Below are positions 1 to 6,623 of a stretch of DNA of 9,165 nt, in pieces (positions within the stretch are counted from its first letter, which is position 1; every line of letters begins with the position of its first letter). The translations under genes were made by a program, and so were the position numbers. The notes under the pieces are model-generated. The model searched no databases. It was given only the letters and a program-made list of their open reading frames with translations, and had not been told where the DNA came from. Origin of the DNA: CAYSFW01 sp964620675 (GTDB lineage: Bacteria > Pseudomonadota > Gammaproteobacteria > UWMA-0217); assembly GCA_964620675.1 (NCBI GenBank), contig CAZUJU010000084.1:1-9165 (forward strand). The letters are read 5' to 3'.

Positions 1-1998
1 ACCCGCAGTCCCGCGACCGGCGAGAACGCGTTGTACGGGGAGTACCTGGTCAACGCGCAGGGCGAGGACGTCGTCGCCGGAACTCGCACGCCGAAGGCCT
101 TGCAGGAGATGGCGCGCGAGATGCCGAGCCTTTACACCCAGTTGCTCGAGTTGCGCAACCGTCTGGAGCGGCATTACCGCGAGGTACAGGATTTCGAGTT
201 CACGATCGAGAAAGGCGTGCTCTACTGCCTGCAGACCCGCAACGGCAAGATGAACGCGAGCGCAATGGTGCGCACCTCGGTGGAGATGGTGCGCGAGCAC
301 TTGATCAGCGAGGAGGAAGCACTGCTGCGGATCAACCCGCAGCACCTGGAGCAAATGCTGTATCCGCGGCTCGATCCGGGGTTCAAGGGTATCGCACTGG
401 CGACCGGCCTGCCGGCTTCACCCGGCGCGGCGAGCGGTCAGGCGGTGTTCGATGCCGATCGCGCCGAGACCTTGGGCAAGCAGGGGTTCAAGGTGATTCT
501 CGTGCGCGAGGAGACGAAACCCGAGGACATTCACGGTTTCTTCGCGGCGCAGGGTATTTTGACCAGCCGCGGCGGCAAGACCTCGCACGCGGCGGTGGTC
601 GCGCGCGGGATGGGCAAGCCCTGTGTCGCCGGCGCCGAGGGCATCCATGTCGATGTGCAACTGCGCAAGGCCTTCGCCGGCGGAGCGGTGATCAAGGAGG
701 GGGACGTCATCACCATCGACGGGACGACCGGCAATATCTACCTTGGAGCGGTGCCCAAGGTCGAAGCGGATTTCTCCAACGAACTCGTGACCTTGCTCGG
801 CTGGGCCGATGCGCGCGCGCGGCTGAAGGTCATGGCCAATGCCGACACCCCGAGCGATGCGATACGCGCGCTCAAATACGGTGCGATGGGCGTCGGCCTG
901 TGCCGCACCGAGCGCATGTTCAACGCCGCCGAACGCTTGCCGATCGTCATCGACATGATCGTCGCCGATACCGCCGAGCAGCGTCAGGCGGCGCTCGATC
1001 GCTTGCTGCCGATTCAGCGCGCGGATTTCAAGGCCTTGCTGAAAAGCATGTCACCGCGTCCGGTGACAGTGCGTCTGCTCGATCCGCCGATCCATGAATT
1101 TCTCCCGACCGAACAGCAGTTGGTGGACGAGCTTGAACAACTGCGGCATTTGCGCAAAACCGTGCAAGGCATGGAGGTGCTGGTCGAGACCGCGAAACTG
1201 CTCGCCGGCAGTGGCGGTGAACTGCCGCCGACCGTGCACGAACTCGGTGATACGCGACTGGTCGACAACGTAATCACGCGCAAGGAACAGATTCTTAAAA
1301 AGGTGCGCGCGCTGCGCGAGGTCAACCCGATGCTCGGTCACCGCGGGGTGCGGCTCGGAATTACCTATCCCGAGATCTATACCATGCAGATTCGCGCGGT
1401 GCTCGAGGCCGCGGCCGACTGTGTGAAGGAGGGAACGCTGGTCAAGCCCGAGATCATGGTGCCGCAGGTCTGTACCGCGCAGGAAATCAAACTGGTCAAG
1501 AGCTTCGTCGAATCGGTGCACCGTCAGGTCGAGACCACTTTTGGGGTCAAGATCGACTACAAGTTCGGCACCATGATGGAAGTGGTGCGCGCCTGCATGC
1601 GCGCCGAGCGTCTGGCGACGGAAGCCGAGTTTTTCTCGTTCGGCACCAATGATCTCACCCAGGCAACCTTCTCGTTCTCGCGCGAGGACGCCGAAAACAA
1701 ATTCCTGCCGATGTATAACGAACGCGGGATCCTGCAGGACAATCCGTTCGAGGTGCTGGACGTGAAGGGCGTTGGCCGCCTGATGCGGCTCGCGGTCGAG
1801 TGGGGTCGGGGCTCGCGGGCGGATCTCAAGGTTGGGATTTGCGGCGAACATGGCGGTCATCCGGCGTCGATTCGGTTCTGCGATGACATCGGCCTCGACT
1901 ATGTCTCCTGCTCCGGTCCGCGGGTGCCGATCGCCCGGTTGGCGGCGGCCCATGCGCAGATCCTGACCGGCAAGGCGGCGGGCGACCGCTCGGCCTGA
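1..1998 (+). CDS. ppdK: Pyruvate, phosphate dikinase, C-terminal part (5' end outside window)
   Basis: This enzyme interconverts pyruvate, ATP and phosphate with PEP, AMP and pyrophosphate in the cytoplasm, at the glycolysis/gluconeogenesis branch. The frame is open from base 1, and the first residues (TGENALYGEYLVNAQGEDVV) belong to the ATP-grasp domain, so the TTG at 31 is internal and the true start lies upstream. The 665 codons present lack roughly the first quarter of a usual 870-900 residue protein. The swivelling phosphohistidine domain follows, with the catalytic His of GGKTSHAAVVARGMGKP encoded at 586-588. The C-terminal PEP/pyruvate TIM barrel contains GLCRTERMF, FGTMMEVVRACMRAERL and FFSFGTNDLTQATF. 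The general-acid Cys of GICGEHGG is at 1840-1842. The residue after that motif is His, where Asp or Glu is more familiar. The N-terminal regulatory context cannot be seen. The family call is near certain. Confidence 0.97.
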   Translation, partial: TRSPATGENALYGEYLVNAQGEDVVAGTRTPKALQEMAREMPSLYTQLLELRNRLERHYREVQDFEFTIEKGVLYCLQTRNGKMNASAMVRTSVEMVREHLISEEEALLRINPQHLEQMLYPRLDPGFKGIALATGLPASPGAASGQAVFDADRAETLGKQGFKVILVREETKPEDIHGFFAAQGILTSRGGKTSHAAVVARGMGKPCVAGAEGIHVDVQLRKAFAGGAVIKEGDVITIDGTTGNIYLGAVPKVEADFSNELVTLLGWADARARLKVMANADTPSDAIRALKYGAMGVGLCRTERMFNAAERLPIVIDMIVADTAEQRQAALDRLLPIQRADFKALLKSMSPRPVTVRLLDPPIHEFLPTEQQLVDELEQLRHLRKTVQGMEVLVETAKLLAGSGGELPPTVHELGDTRLVDNVITRKEQILKKVRALREVNPMLGHRGVRLGITYPEIYTMQIRAVLEAAADCVKEGTLVKPEIMVPQVCTAQEIKLVKSFVESVHRQVETTFGVKIDYKFGTMMEVVRACMRAERLATEAEFFSFGTNDLTQATFSFSREDAENKFLPMYNERGILQDNPFEVLDVKGVGRLMRLAVEWGRGSRADLKVGICGEHGGHPASIRFCDDIGLDYVSCSGPRVPIARLAAAHAQILTGKAAGDRSA

Positions 1999-2154
1999 AC
2001 CGGCGATCGGCTTCCGGCCGTCGGGCATTTGAGCGACTCCGGGGGGGCGATGTGCCCCTCCCGATGGGCATTATTTCGGCACCAGCACTCAGCCAACCCG
2101 GCCGCGATCGTCGGTTGCGGTTAAACTATTGACCCAAATTAAAATCGAAGCGAG
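1999..2154 (+). other. Intergenic region upstream of the protease gene
   Basis: This 156-bp gap holds the hairpin at 2041-2061 and then an AT-richer stretch at 2121-2146 that stands out from the GC-rich surroundings and probably contains the protease promoter. A weak -35/-10 pairing is TTGCGG (2115-2120) with ATTAAA (2138-2143), 17 bp apart. TTGACC at 2129-2134 is a better -35 hexamer but has no -10 at usable spacing. The ribosome-binding signal is weak, with GAAGCGAG ending just before the ATG at 2155. Confidence 0.3.
2041..2061 (+). terminator. GC-rich hairpin downstream of ppdK, possible terminator
   Basis: Bases 2041-2048 can pair with 2054-2061 in an 8-bp stem (seven Watson-Crick pairs and one G-T) around the 5-base loop GATGT. 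It lies about 45 bases after the ppdK stop. No T-run follows directly; the nearest is TTATTT at 2071-2076, so intrinsic termination would be weak. It is the only obvious hairpin in the 156-bp gap between ppdK and the protease gene. Confidence 0.4.
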
Positions 2155-3867
2155 ATGTCACCCGGTATGGCACGCAGGCAGCGATGGATGCTGATCGGTG
2201 TTTTGACAGGGCTGATGTCGTTGTACAGCGTGGCGACGGCGTCTCCGTTGCAACCGCGAATCGTCGGCGGCACGCTGGCCTCGCCCGAGGCATGGCCTTT
2301 CATGGCTGCGTTGATGCAAACCGCGGCGATCTATCCAATGCGGGTCTCGGCTGGGTCGATCGCGGTCACTGTGCAGACCTTGAGCGGCGCGCTTCCCAAG
2401 CCCGTTAGCGGCGTTTTGATGGATTGCGGTCTTGCCAGCGCGCCGTGCACCGGTGCGCAGGGGCGGATTTGCCTGATCGAGCGGGGTGACAACCTGTTCG
2501 TCGAGAAGGTCGAGAATTGCGCCCGTGGCGGCGGACTTGGCGCAGTGATTTACAACAACCTGGACGGCGATTTCGCCGGTGCCATCACCGGCTCGACGGT
2601 CGCGATCCCGGCGGTTGCGGCGAGCCGTGCCGAAGGTCTGACCCTGCGCGGCTTGCTCGGGCAGACGGTTGCGCTGAGTTATAACGCCGACAGTGGCGGT
2701 GCCAAGTCATTTTGTGGCGCCAGTTACCTCGGCGGAGGCTGGATTCTGACGGCGGCGCATTGTCTGGAAGAATTCGAGGCCAATGAACTGTTCGTCGCCG
2801 TCGGCGGTGGGGTTCTCACCGATCAGTTGCATACCAGTACTCGCGCGGCGCGGTTATACATCCATCCTGATTACAGCACCAGCGCGCTGGATAACGATAT
2901 CGGTCTGATCCGTCTTAGCGCGGAACCTCCAGTATCCGCGGCCCTCAGCGCGGTTGACGCCGCGACGCTCGATGCCCAGATCGCGGCGGCGGCGATGGCG
3001 ACGATCATCGGCCGCGGCACGACCGAGGCCCTCGTACCGCAGCAGGACAGCACCACCCCGACCGTGACCGAGTTGCTTCAGGTCGAGGTGCCGTTGGTAT
3101 CGCAAGCCGTGTGTCAGACCGCCTACGCCAACGCCGGGTTGGGGCCGACCAATCCAGTGACCGCCAACATGTTCTGCGCCGGACTGGCGGAAGGCGGCAA
3201 GGATTCGTGTACTGGCGACAGCGGCGGACCGTTGCTGGTGCAGGGCAATGGGCAGTGGGTGCAGGCCGGCATCGTCAGTTGGAGCCTCGGCTGCGCCCAG
3301 CCGGAATACTATGGTGTCTACACCCGGGTGCCGCGCTACGCGCAATACATCGCCGACGTACGGGCCGGCGTGTTCGATGGCGGTTCCGGCGGCGGGGGTG
3401 CCTTGGGCTGGCTCGGTCTATTGCTCGGCGCGGGTGCTATCGCTGCCCGCGCGCGCGCCAGCCGCTTGCGCATCGGCCTGGCAGGCCCGCTCGCGATGGG
3501 CGTTGCGATGCTGCTCGGCGGTTGCACGCAAACCCTGATGTCGGAGGAGACGCCGCTAATGACACAACAGTCCCGTATCGAGCCGCTCTACGCCTACCGG
3601 ATCCACGACGATGTGCTGGAAATCACCGTCGCCAGTACCGGTTGTACCCGGGAGATGCATTTTGACCTGGTGTTCGAGCCCCGTGCTCAGCACTGCACGG
3701 TGACGGTGATGCGCACCCAAGTCGATCCGTGTCGCCGCGCGGTCATGCCCGCCCACTTTACGCTTCCGCTCAAGCTGCCGGAGGCCTGCCGCGGCCGCGA
3801 ACTCGTGGTGTTGAACCCGCTGCGCGAAGCGGACGGAGCACCACCGCGCGTGCCGGAGTTGCGCTGA
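2155..3867 (+). CDS. Secreted trypsin-like serine protease with inserted PA domain, GlyGly-CTERM tail and fused lipoprotein-like C-terminus
   Basis: This is a predicted exported S1-family protease of 570 codons. Residues 1-29 form a signal peptide (RRQR, hydrophobic core, ATA/S cleavage). R35-IVGG (36-39) is the zymogen activation site, giving a very short propeptide. A protease-associated (PA) domain of about 120 residues (roughly 60-178) is inserted before SFCGASYLGGGWILTAAHC. The triad is His202 (TAAHC), Asp248 (DNDIGLI) and Ser356 (GDSGGP). Asp350, six before the Ser, predicts cleavage after Arg/Lys; SWS replaces the usual SWG in the S1 wall. GGSGGGG (409-415), a hydrophobic segment (416-431) and an Arg cluster (432-439) form a GlyGly-CTERM sorting tail. 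Such proteins normally end there, but this frame continues through a lipobox-like LLGGC (Cys457) and about 110 Cys-containing residues. The start at 2155 gives a good signal peptide; ATG 2167 is an alternative. mutM follows 25 bp downstream. Confidence 0.9.
   Translation: MSPGMARRQRWMLIGVLTGLMSLYSVATASPLQPRIVGGTLASPEAWPFMAALMQTAAIYPMRVSAGSIAVTVQTLSGALPKPVSGVLMDCGLASAPCTGAQGRICLIERGDNLFVEKVENCARGGGLGAVIYNNLDGDFAGAITGSTVAIPAVAASRAEGLTLRGLLGQTVALSYNADSGGAKSFCGASYLGGGWILTAAHCLEEFEANELFVAVGGGVLTDQLHTSTRAARLYIHPDYSTSALDNDIGLIRLSAEPPVSAALSAVDAATLDAQIAAAAMATIIGRGTTEALVPQQDSTTPTVTELLQVEVPLVSQAVCQTAYANAGLGPTNPVTANMFCAGLAEGGKDSCTGDSGGPLLVQGNGQWVQAGIVSWSLGCAQPEYYGVYTRVPRYAQYIADVRAGVFDGGSGGGGALGWLGLLLGAGAIAARARASRLRIGLAGPLAMGVAMLLGGCTQTLMSEETPLMTQQSRIEPLYAYRIHDDVLEITVASTGCTREMHFDLVFEPRAQHCTVTVMRTQVDPCRRAVMPAHFTLPLKLPEACRGRELVVLNPLREADGAPPRVPELR
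3379..3471 (+). other. GlyGly-CTERM sorting tail inside the protease gene
   Basis: The segment encodes GGSGGGG, then a Leu/Gly/Ala-rich stretch long enough to span the membrane, then RARASRLR. This three-part layout matches tails processed by rhombosortase, an intramembrane rhomboid-family protease, in type II-secreted proteins of gammaproteobacteria. It is unusual in not being at the end of the reading frame. No rhombosortase gene lies in this window. Confidence 0.75.
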
Positions 3868-3892
3868 GTTTCGCCCCGAGCGCGGAAACCGC

Positions 3893-4708
3893 GTGCCCGA
3901 ATTACCCGAGGTCGAGACCACCCGCCGCGGCATCGCGCCGTATCTGGAGGGCCATGCGATCATCGCCGTGGTCGTCCGTGAACCGCGCTTGCGCTGGCCT
4001 GTGCCGAGCGAACTGGCGGCGATGTTGTCCGGGCAAGTGGTCCGCGCGGTCGAGCGTCGTGCCAAATACCTGCTGATTCAGGTCGCCTGCGGCACGTTGA
4101 TCATCCATCTCGGCATGTCCGGCAGTCTGAGGATCGTGCCGCCGGAGCGGCCTTTGCGCAAACATGATCACGTCACGTTCCGGCTTGCCACCGGGCTTGA
4201 ACTCCGCTTGCACGACCCACGGCGATTCGGTGCGGTGCTATGGCAGGCGCTTGGCGCAACAACCCACCCGGTGCTCGCGACGCTTGGTCCCGAGCCGCTT
4301 GGCCCCGAGTTTACTGCCGACTACCTGTTCGCGCGGAGCCGCGGTCGCCGGACCACGATCAAGCAGTTTCTGATGGACAACCAGGTCGTCGTCGGGGTTG
4401 GCAACATCTACGCCAACGAGTCGCTGTTCAGCGCGGGTATCCACCCGCGCCGCGCCGCCGGCAGGATCGCGGCGGTGCGTTATCGGGTGCTCGTGGATGC
4501 GATCAAGGCGGTGCTCGAAGCCGCGATCGCCCAAGGCGGCACGACCTTGCGCGACTTCCTCCGCGAAGACGGCTCGCCCGGTTATTTCAGCCTCAAACTC
4601 AACGTCTATGACCGCGCCGGCGAACCTTGCGTGCAGTGTGCCCGACCGATCGTGCGTGCGGTCATTGGCCAGCGCGCGGCGTTTTTCTGCCCGCACTGTC
4701 AGCGTTAA
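3893..4708 (+). CDS. mutM: Formamidopyrimidine-DNA glycosylase (Fpg/MutM)
   Basis: This is a bifunctional base-excision repair enzyme that removes 8-oxoguanine and formamidopyrimidines and cuts the abasic site by beta/delta elimination. It has 271 codons, the normal family length. The GTG start gives MPELPEVETTRRGI, whose Pro2 and Glu3 are the catalytic nucleophile and acid, which fixes the start. Lys58 in RRAKYLL matches the conserved Lys57 counted after Met removal. VGNIYANESLFSAGIHPRR is the helix-two-turn-helix DNA-binding segment. The C-terminal zinc finger is complete (CVQC, 16 residues, CPHC), with the GQRAAFF loop used in lesion recognition. It starts 25 bp after the protease stop, so it is probably co-transcribed with it; the ribosome-binding site is weak (GCGGAA). 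The protein ends right after the zinc finger, as expected. All key residues are present. Confidence 0.98.
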   Translation: MPELPEVETTRRGIAPYLEGHAIIAVVVREPRLRWPVPSELAAMLSGQVVRAVERRAKYLLIQVACGTLIIHLGMSGSLRIVPPERPLRKHDHVTFRLATGLELRLHDPRRFGAVLWQALGATTHPVLATLGPEPLGPEFTADYLFARSRGRRTTIKQFLMDNQVVVGVGNIYANESLFSAGIHPRRAAGRIAAVRYRVLVDAIKAVLEAAIAQGGTTLRDFLREDGSPGYFSLKLNVYDRAGEPCVQCARPIVRAVIGQRAAFFCPHCQR

Positions 4709-4790
4709 TTTGCATGACCCGCCATCCGCTGGACGATGCCCGGATGGCAATGGTCGCGCAATCGATCCCGCTGCCGTCGCTGCTGGACAT

Positions 4791-4836
4791 GAATTTCGAA
4801 AAGTCGAATCTCGACTTGGGGCTTGGATTCGAATTC
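4791..4836. terminator. Inverted-repeat structure between convergent mutM and LysM genes, probable bidirectional terminator
   Basis: AAGTCGA (4801-4807) and TCGACTT (4811-4817) form a perfect 7-bp stem around ATC. Outside it, GAATTTCGAA (4791-4800) can pair imperfectly with ATTCGAATTC (4827-4836), enclosing an asymmetric internal loop. On the minus strand the inner stem ends in CTTTT, giving a short T-run after the LysM stop; on the plus strand no T-run follows. The position between two converging genes suits a shared terminator. Confidence 0.5.
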
Positions 4837-4852
4837 TGAGCCGATCGCGCCG

Positions 4853-5761
4853 TTACAGCGGAACCCTCAGGACGTCGCCTACCTCGATCTGGTTCGGGCT
4901 CCGCAGTTGCGGATTCGCGGCGAAGATCTTGGGATAGAGATTGCCATCGCCGTAGGCGCGCGCTGCGATCTTCCACAGGGTGTCGCCGCGTTCGACGATG
5001 ACGGTTCGCGCTTCGTTGACGCGCTCGCGCACCTCTTCGTCCAGCGCGTAGAGATAGAGTCGGCCGGGTTCCTCAGGTGCGGTGGTGGCGGGTGCGAGCA
5101 CGGCATCGTCGACCGCGAGTGCGGCGGCCTGTTCCAGGCGCTGTTCGATGGACGGCGCGGTGCCCGCATCCGGTGCGGCGCGCTGGCTGACGTCGATCTT
5201 ATTGTAATGATCGGTTTTTTTCTCGTTGGCGATGCGTACCGGTTGGGCGACCGCGGCGTCGCGCGGCACCTCCGGGGTGCGGCGTGGCTGCTCGGAGGCG
5301 CGCTTCAGCGTTACGACTGCTGCGGCGTAGTCGGCGTCTGTCGCGGATGCCGCTGCTGGCTGGGCGAAAGCGGATTCGATGTAGGCCGCGATTTGGTCAT
5401 CGCGGTGTAGTACTTCTTCCCGCGCAACGTAACCGCGCTGCGGCGGCTCGATCTCCGTCGCGGTGTCGGTCGCCGGGGCGACCGGTGCGGCGAGAGGCGC
5501 TTCAGCGGGTTGCGCGACCGCTTCGGTGCCCAACGGTCGTGGCGTCGTTTGCGCGACGGGTTGCGCCAGCGTGACCGGCGCTGCGAGCGTGGGCTCGGCG
5601 GTGAGGGTCGCCGCATCGAGGCGTTCGCGCACCACCTTTTCGGCTGCGGCAACCGCACTCTCCTTGATGTTCATGCCGGTCAAGGCCCCGATCAGCCAGA
5701 CAAACGCGAGCAGGATGAGTGCGTTCAACGCGATCAGCAGGATTACGAGCTTGTTTGACAT
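4853..5761 (-). CDS. Membrane-anchored LysM domain protein
   Basis: This 302-codon protein is predicted to sit in the inner membrane facing the periplasm. Residues 4-28 form one hydrophobic segment (LVILLIALNALILLAFVWL) that can act as an uncleaved anchor. A long Ala/Pro/Thr/Glu-rich, low-complexity linker (about 50-250) follows. The C-terminus (about 254-302) is one LysM domain: VERGDTLWKIAARAYGDGNL, then IFAANPQL, NQIEVGDVLRVPL. LysM domains of this kind bind N-acetylglucosamine-containing glycans such as peptidoglycan, so a cell-wall attachment role is inferred. No enzymatic domain is visible. The ATG at 5761 follows TTAGGCG, a modest ribosome-binding site. The gene lies 29 bp after the rhodanese gene on the same strand and was probably co-transcribed with it. 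The linker is expected to diverge fast, so only the LysM part is likely to find homologues. Confidence 0.88.
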   Translation of the reverse strand: MSNKLVILLIALNALILLAFVWLIGALTGMNIKESAVAAAEKVVRERLDAATLTAEPTLAAPVTLAQPVAQTTPRPLGTEAVAQPAEAPLAAPVAPATDTATEIEPPQRGYVAREEVLHRDDQIAAYIESAFAQPAAASATDADYAAAVVTLKRASEQPRRTPEVPRDAAVAQPVRIANEKKTDHYNKIDVSQRAAPDAGTAPSIEQRLEQAAALAVDDAVLAPATTAPEEPGRLYLYALDEEVRERVNEARTVIVERGDTLWKIAARAYGDGNLYPKIFAANPQLRSPNQIEVGDVLRVPL

Positions 5762-5790
5762 CGCCTAATTTCCGAATGGATTGCCGAGGT

Positions 5791-6480
5791 TCAAGGGGTG
5801 CGTACGACCTGACTTTTGGGGAGCACGGTGGTGAGGCCCATCAGTTTCCAGAGCTGCATGCCGCCACGGTAATACAGCAATTTTTCCGCCGGGAACCCGG
5901 CCGCCATGAGCCCTTTGATCGCCCGCGTCGACTGGTCGCACCACGGGCCGTTGCAGTAGAGGCCGAGGGTGACGGCGGCGCTGAAGTCGAATTTCTCCGC
6001 GTCGATCTTGCGTCCCCCCAGCAGTTTGAAGATCTCCTCGCGTTGCGGGCTGGGGCTGCCGAACACGACAAAGGGAATATTGACCGCGCCTGGAATGGCC
6101 TCGGCGTGGTACCACTCGGGCATTCGCGCATCGATCAAAATACCGCGTTCCTCGCTGACCTCATGGCGGAGAAACTCCAGGAGTTCGATTTCGCCGATCG
6201 TGCGCACGCCCGGCGCTGCCTCCATGGGGTGGATGCAGAACGGCGGGCAGGGGCGCGATGTCTTGGTGAAGTCGTCGACGAGGCGGTTCTCCGTGTCCTC
6301 GATCCGCTTGATGGTGATGGCGTGTCCGCGATGCTTGATCGCGACCGATGCGAGTTGCTCGGTGATCCGAACCTCACTGTCGCCGCTTGTATCCGCAGCG
6401 ATCGATGCAAGCGGCAGCCCGCCTGCCGCGGCGGCGAGCCAGACGAGTGCGAACTGTCTGATGAAACGGAATCGAACCAC
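5791..6480 (-). CDS. Periplasmic rhodanese-like protein with Cys-rich N-terminal motif
   Basis: This 229-codon protein is a predicted exported single-domain rhodanese. Residues 1-29 are a signal peptide (VRFRFIRQ, hydrophobic core, SIAA/D). A distinctive SRPCPPFCIHPM motif (Cys78, Cys82) precedes the rhodanese fold, which begins near GVRTIGEIELLEFL and ILIDARMPEWYHAEAIPGAVNIPF. The active-site loop is YCNGPWCDQS, with Cys176 the likely persulfide-forming residue and a second Cys181 five residues on. YYRGGMQLWKLMGL closes the domain. Rhodaneses transfer sulfane sulfur; here the substrate is unknown, and a thiol-redox or sulfur-carrier role in the periplasm is inference. The start is GTG, supported by a G6 run six bases upstream and by the signal peptide. 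Upstream lies a structured 217-bp gap; the LysM gene follows after 29 bp. Confidence 0.9.
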   Translation of the reverse strand: MVRFRFIRQFALVWLAAAAGGLPLASIAADTSGDSEVRITEQLASVAIKHRGHAITIKRIEDTENRLVDDFTKTSRPCPPFCIHPMEAAPGVRTIGEIELLEFLRHEVSEERGILIDARMPEWYHAEAIPGAVNIPFVVFGSPSPQREEIFKLLGGRKIDAEKFDFSAAVTLGLYCNGPWCDQSTRAIKGLMAAGFPAEKLLYYRGGMQLWKLMGLTTVLPKSQVVRTP

Positions 6481-6486
6481 GCACTA

Positions 6487-6492
6487 CCCCCC
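6487..6492 (-). promoter_or_regulatory. Ribosome-binding site of the rhodanese gene
   Basis: On the minus strand GGGGGG is followed by six bases (TAGTGC) and then the GTG at 6480-6478. This spacing supports the GTG start, for which no in-frame ATG competes near the signal peptide. Confidence 0.5.
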
Positions 6493-6517
6493 AGTCAAAA
6501 GAATCGGCTCCGAGGTG

Positions 6518-6575
6518 GGCGTAAACGCCAGTGCCCCGGAGGATCGGCGGACCCTCAAACCTGGCGTATTACGCC
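6518..6575. repeat. Pair of related GGCGT/ACGCC palindromes forming a nested inverted repeat
   Basis: The two palindromes are GGCGTAAACGCC (6518-6529) and GGCGTATTACGCC (6563-6575). Each can fold on itself. They are also inverted copies of each other: the complement of 6518-6531 reads CTGGCGTTTACGCC, and 6561-6575 reads CTGGCGTATTACGCC, so the two can pair in 14 bp with one bulged base. The interior holds a further hairpin: GAGG (6539-6542) with CCTC (6553-6556), and TC with GA, around a GGCG loop. No T-run follows on either strand. The minus-strand copy of the second palindrome contains TAATAC, a possible -10 element for the rhodanese gene, but no good -35 lies 16-18 bp upstream. Confidence 0.6.
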
Positions 6576-6598
6576 GCTTGCGGTCGCCGTAGCGGTAA

Positions 6599-6623
6599 TT
6601 TTTGACAAGCGGAATGTCAAAAA
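6599..6623. promoter_or_regulatory. TTTTTGACA-N7-TGTCAAAAA dyad, candidate operator
   Basis: Perfect 9-bp arms at 6599-6607 and 6615-6623 flank a 7-bp spacer. A third copy of one arm core, GTCAAAAA, lies at 6658-6665, exactly 42 bp (about four helical turns) from the copy at 6616, and a shorter GTCAAAA is at 6494-6500. The dyad sits between mocA and the rhodanese gene in noncoding DNA and could bind a dimeric regulator. The regulator is not identifiable from sequence. Confidence 0.4.

Noticed and set aside
1051..2028. A 325-codon open frame antisense to ppdK
   Set aside because: It lies opposite a strongly conserved coding region and shows no recognisable motif, so it is a codon-bias shadow.
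2129..2142. An FNR/ANR-like box, TTGAC-CCAA-ATTAA, upstream of the protease gene
   Set aside because: Only 8 of 10 consensus positions match, and it lies 13-26 bp before the start codon, an unlikely place for activation. It may be chance in an AT-rich promoter region.
2129..2157. TTGACC as the -35 element of the protease gene
   Set aside because: At 17 bp spacing the -10 would overlap the start codon with the sequence GAGATG, which does not resemble a -10 element.
4714..4839. A possible 41-codon peptide (MTRHPLDDARMAM...) between mutM and the LysM gene
   Set aside because: There is no ribosome-binding site, and the 3' part coincides with the inverted repeat at 4791-4836, which explains that sequence better.
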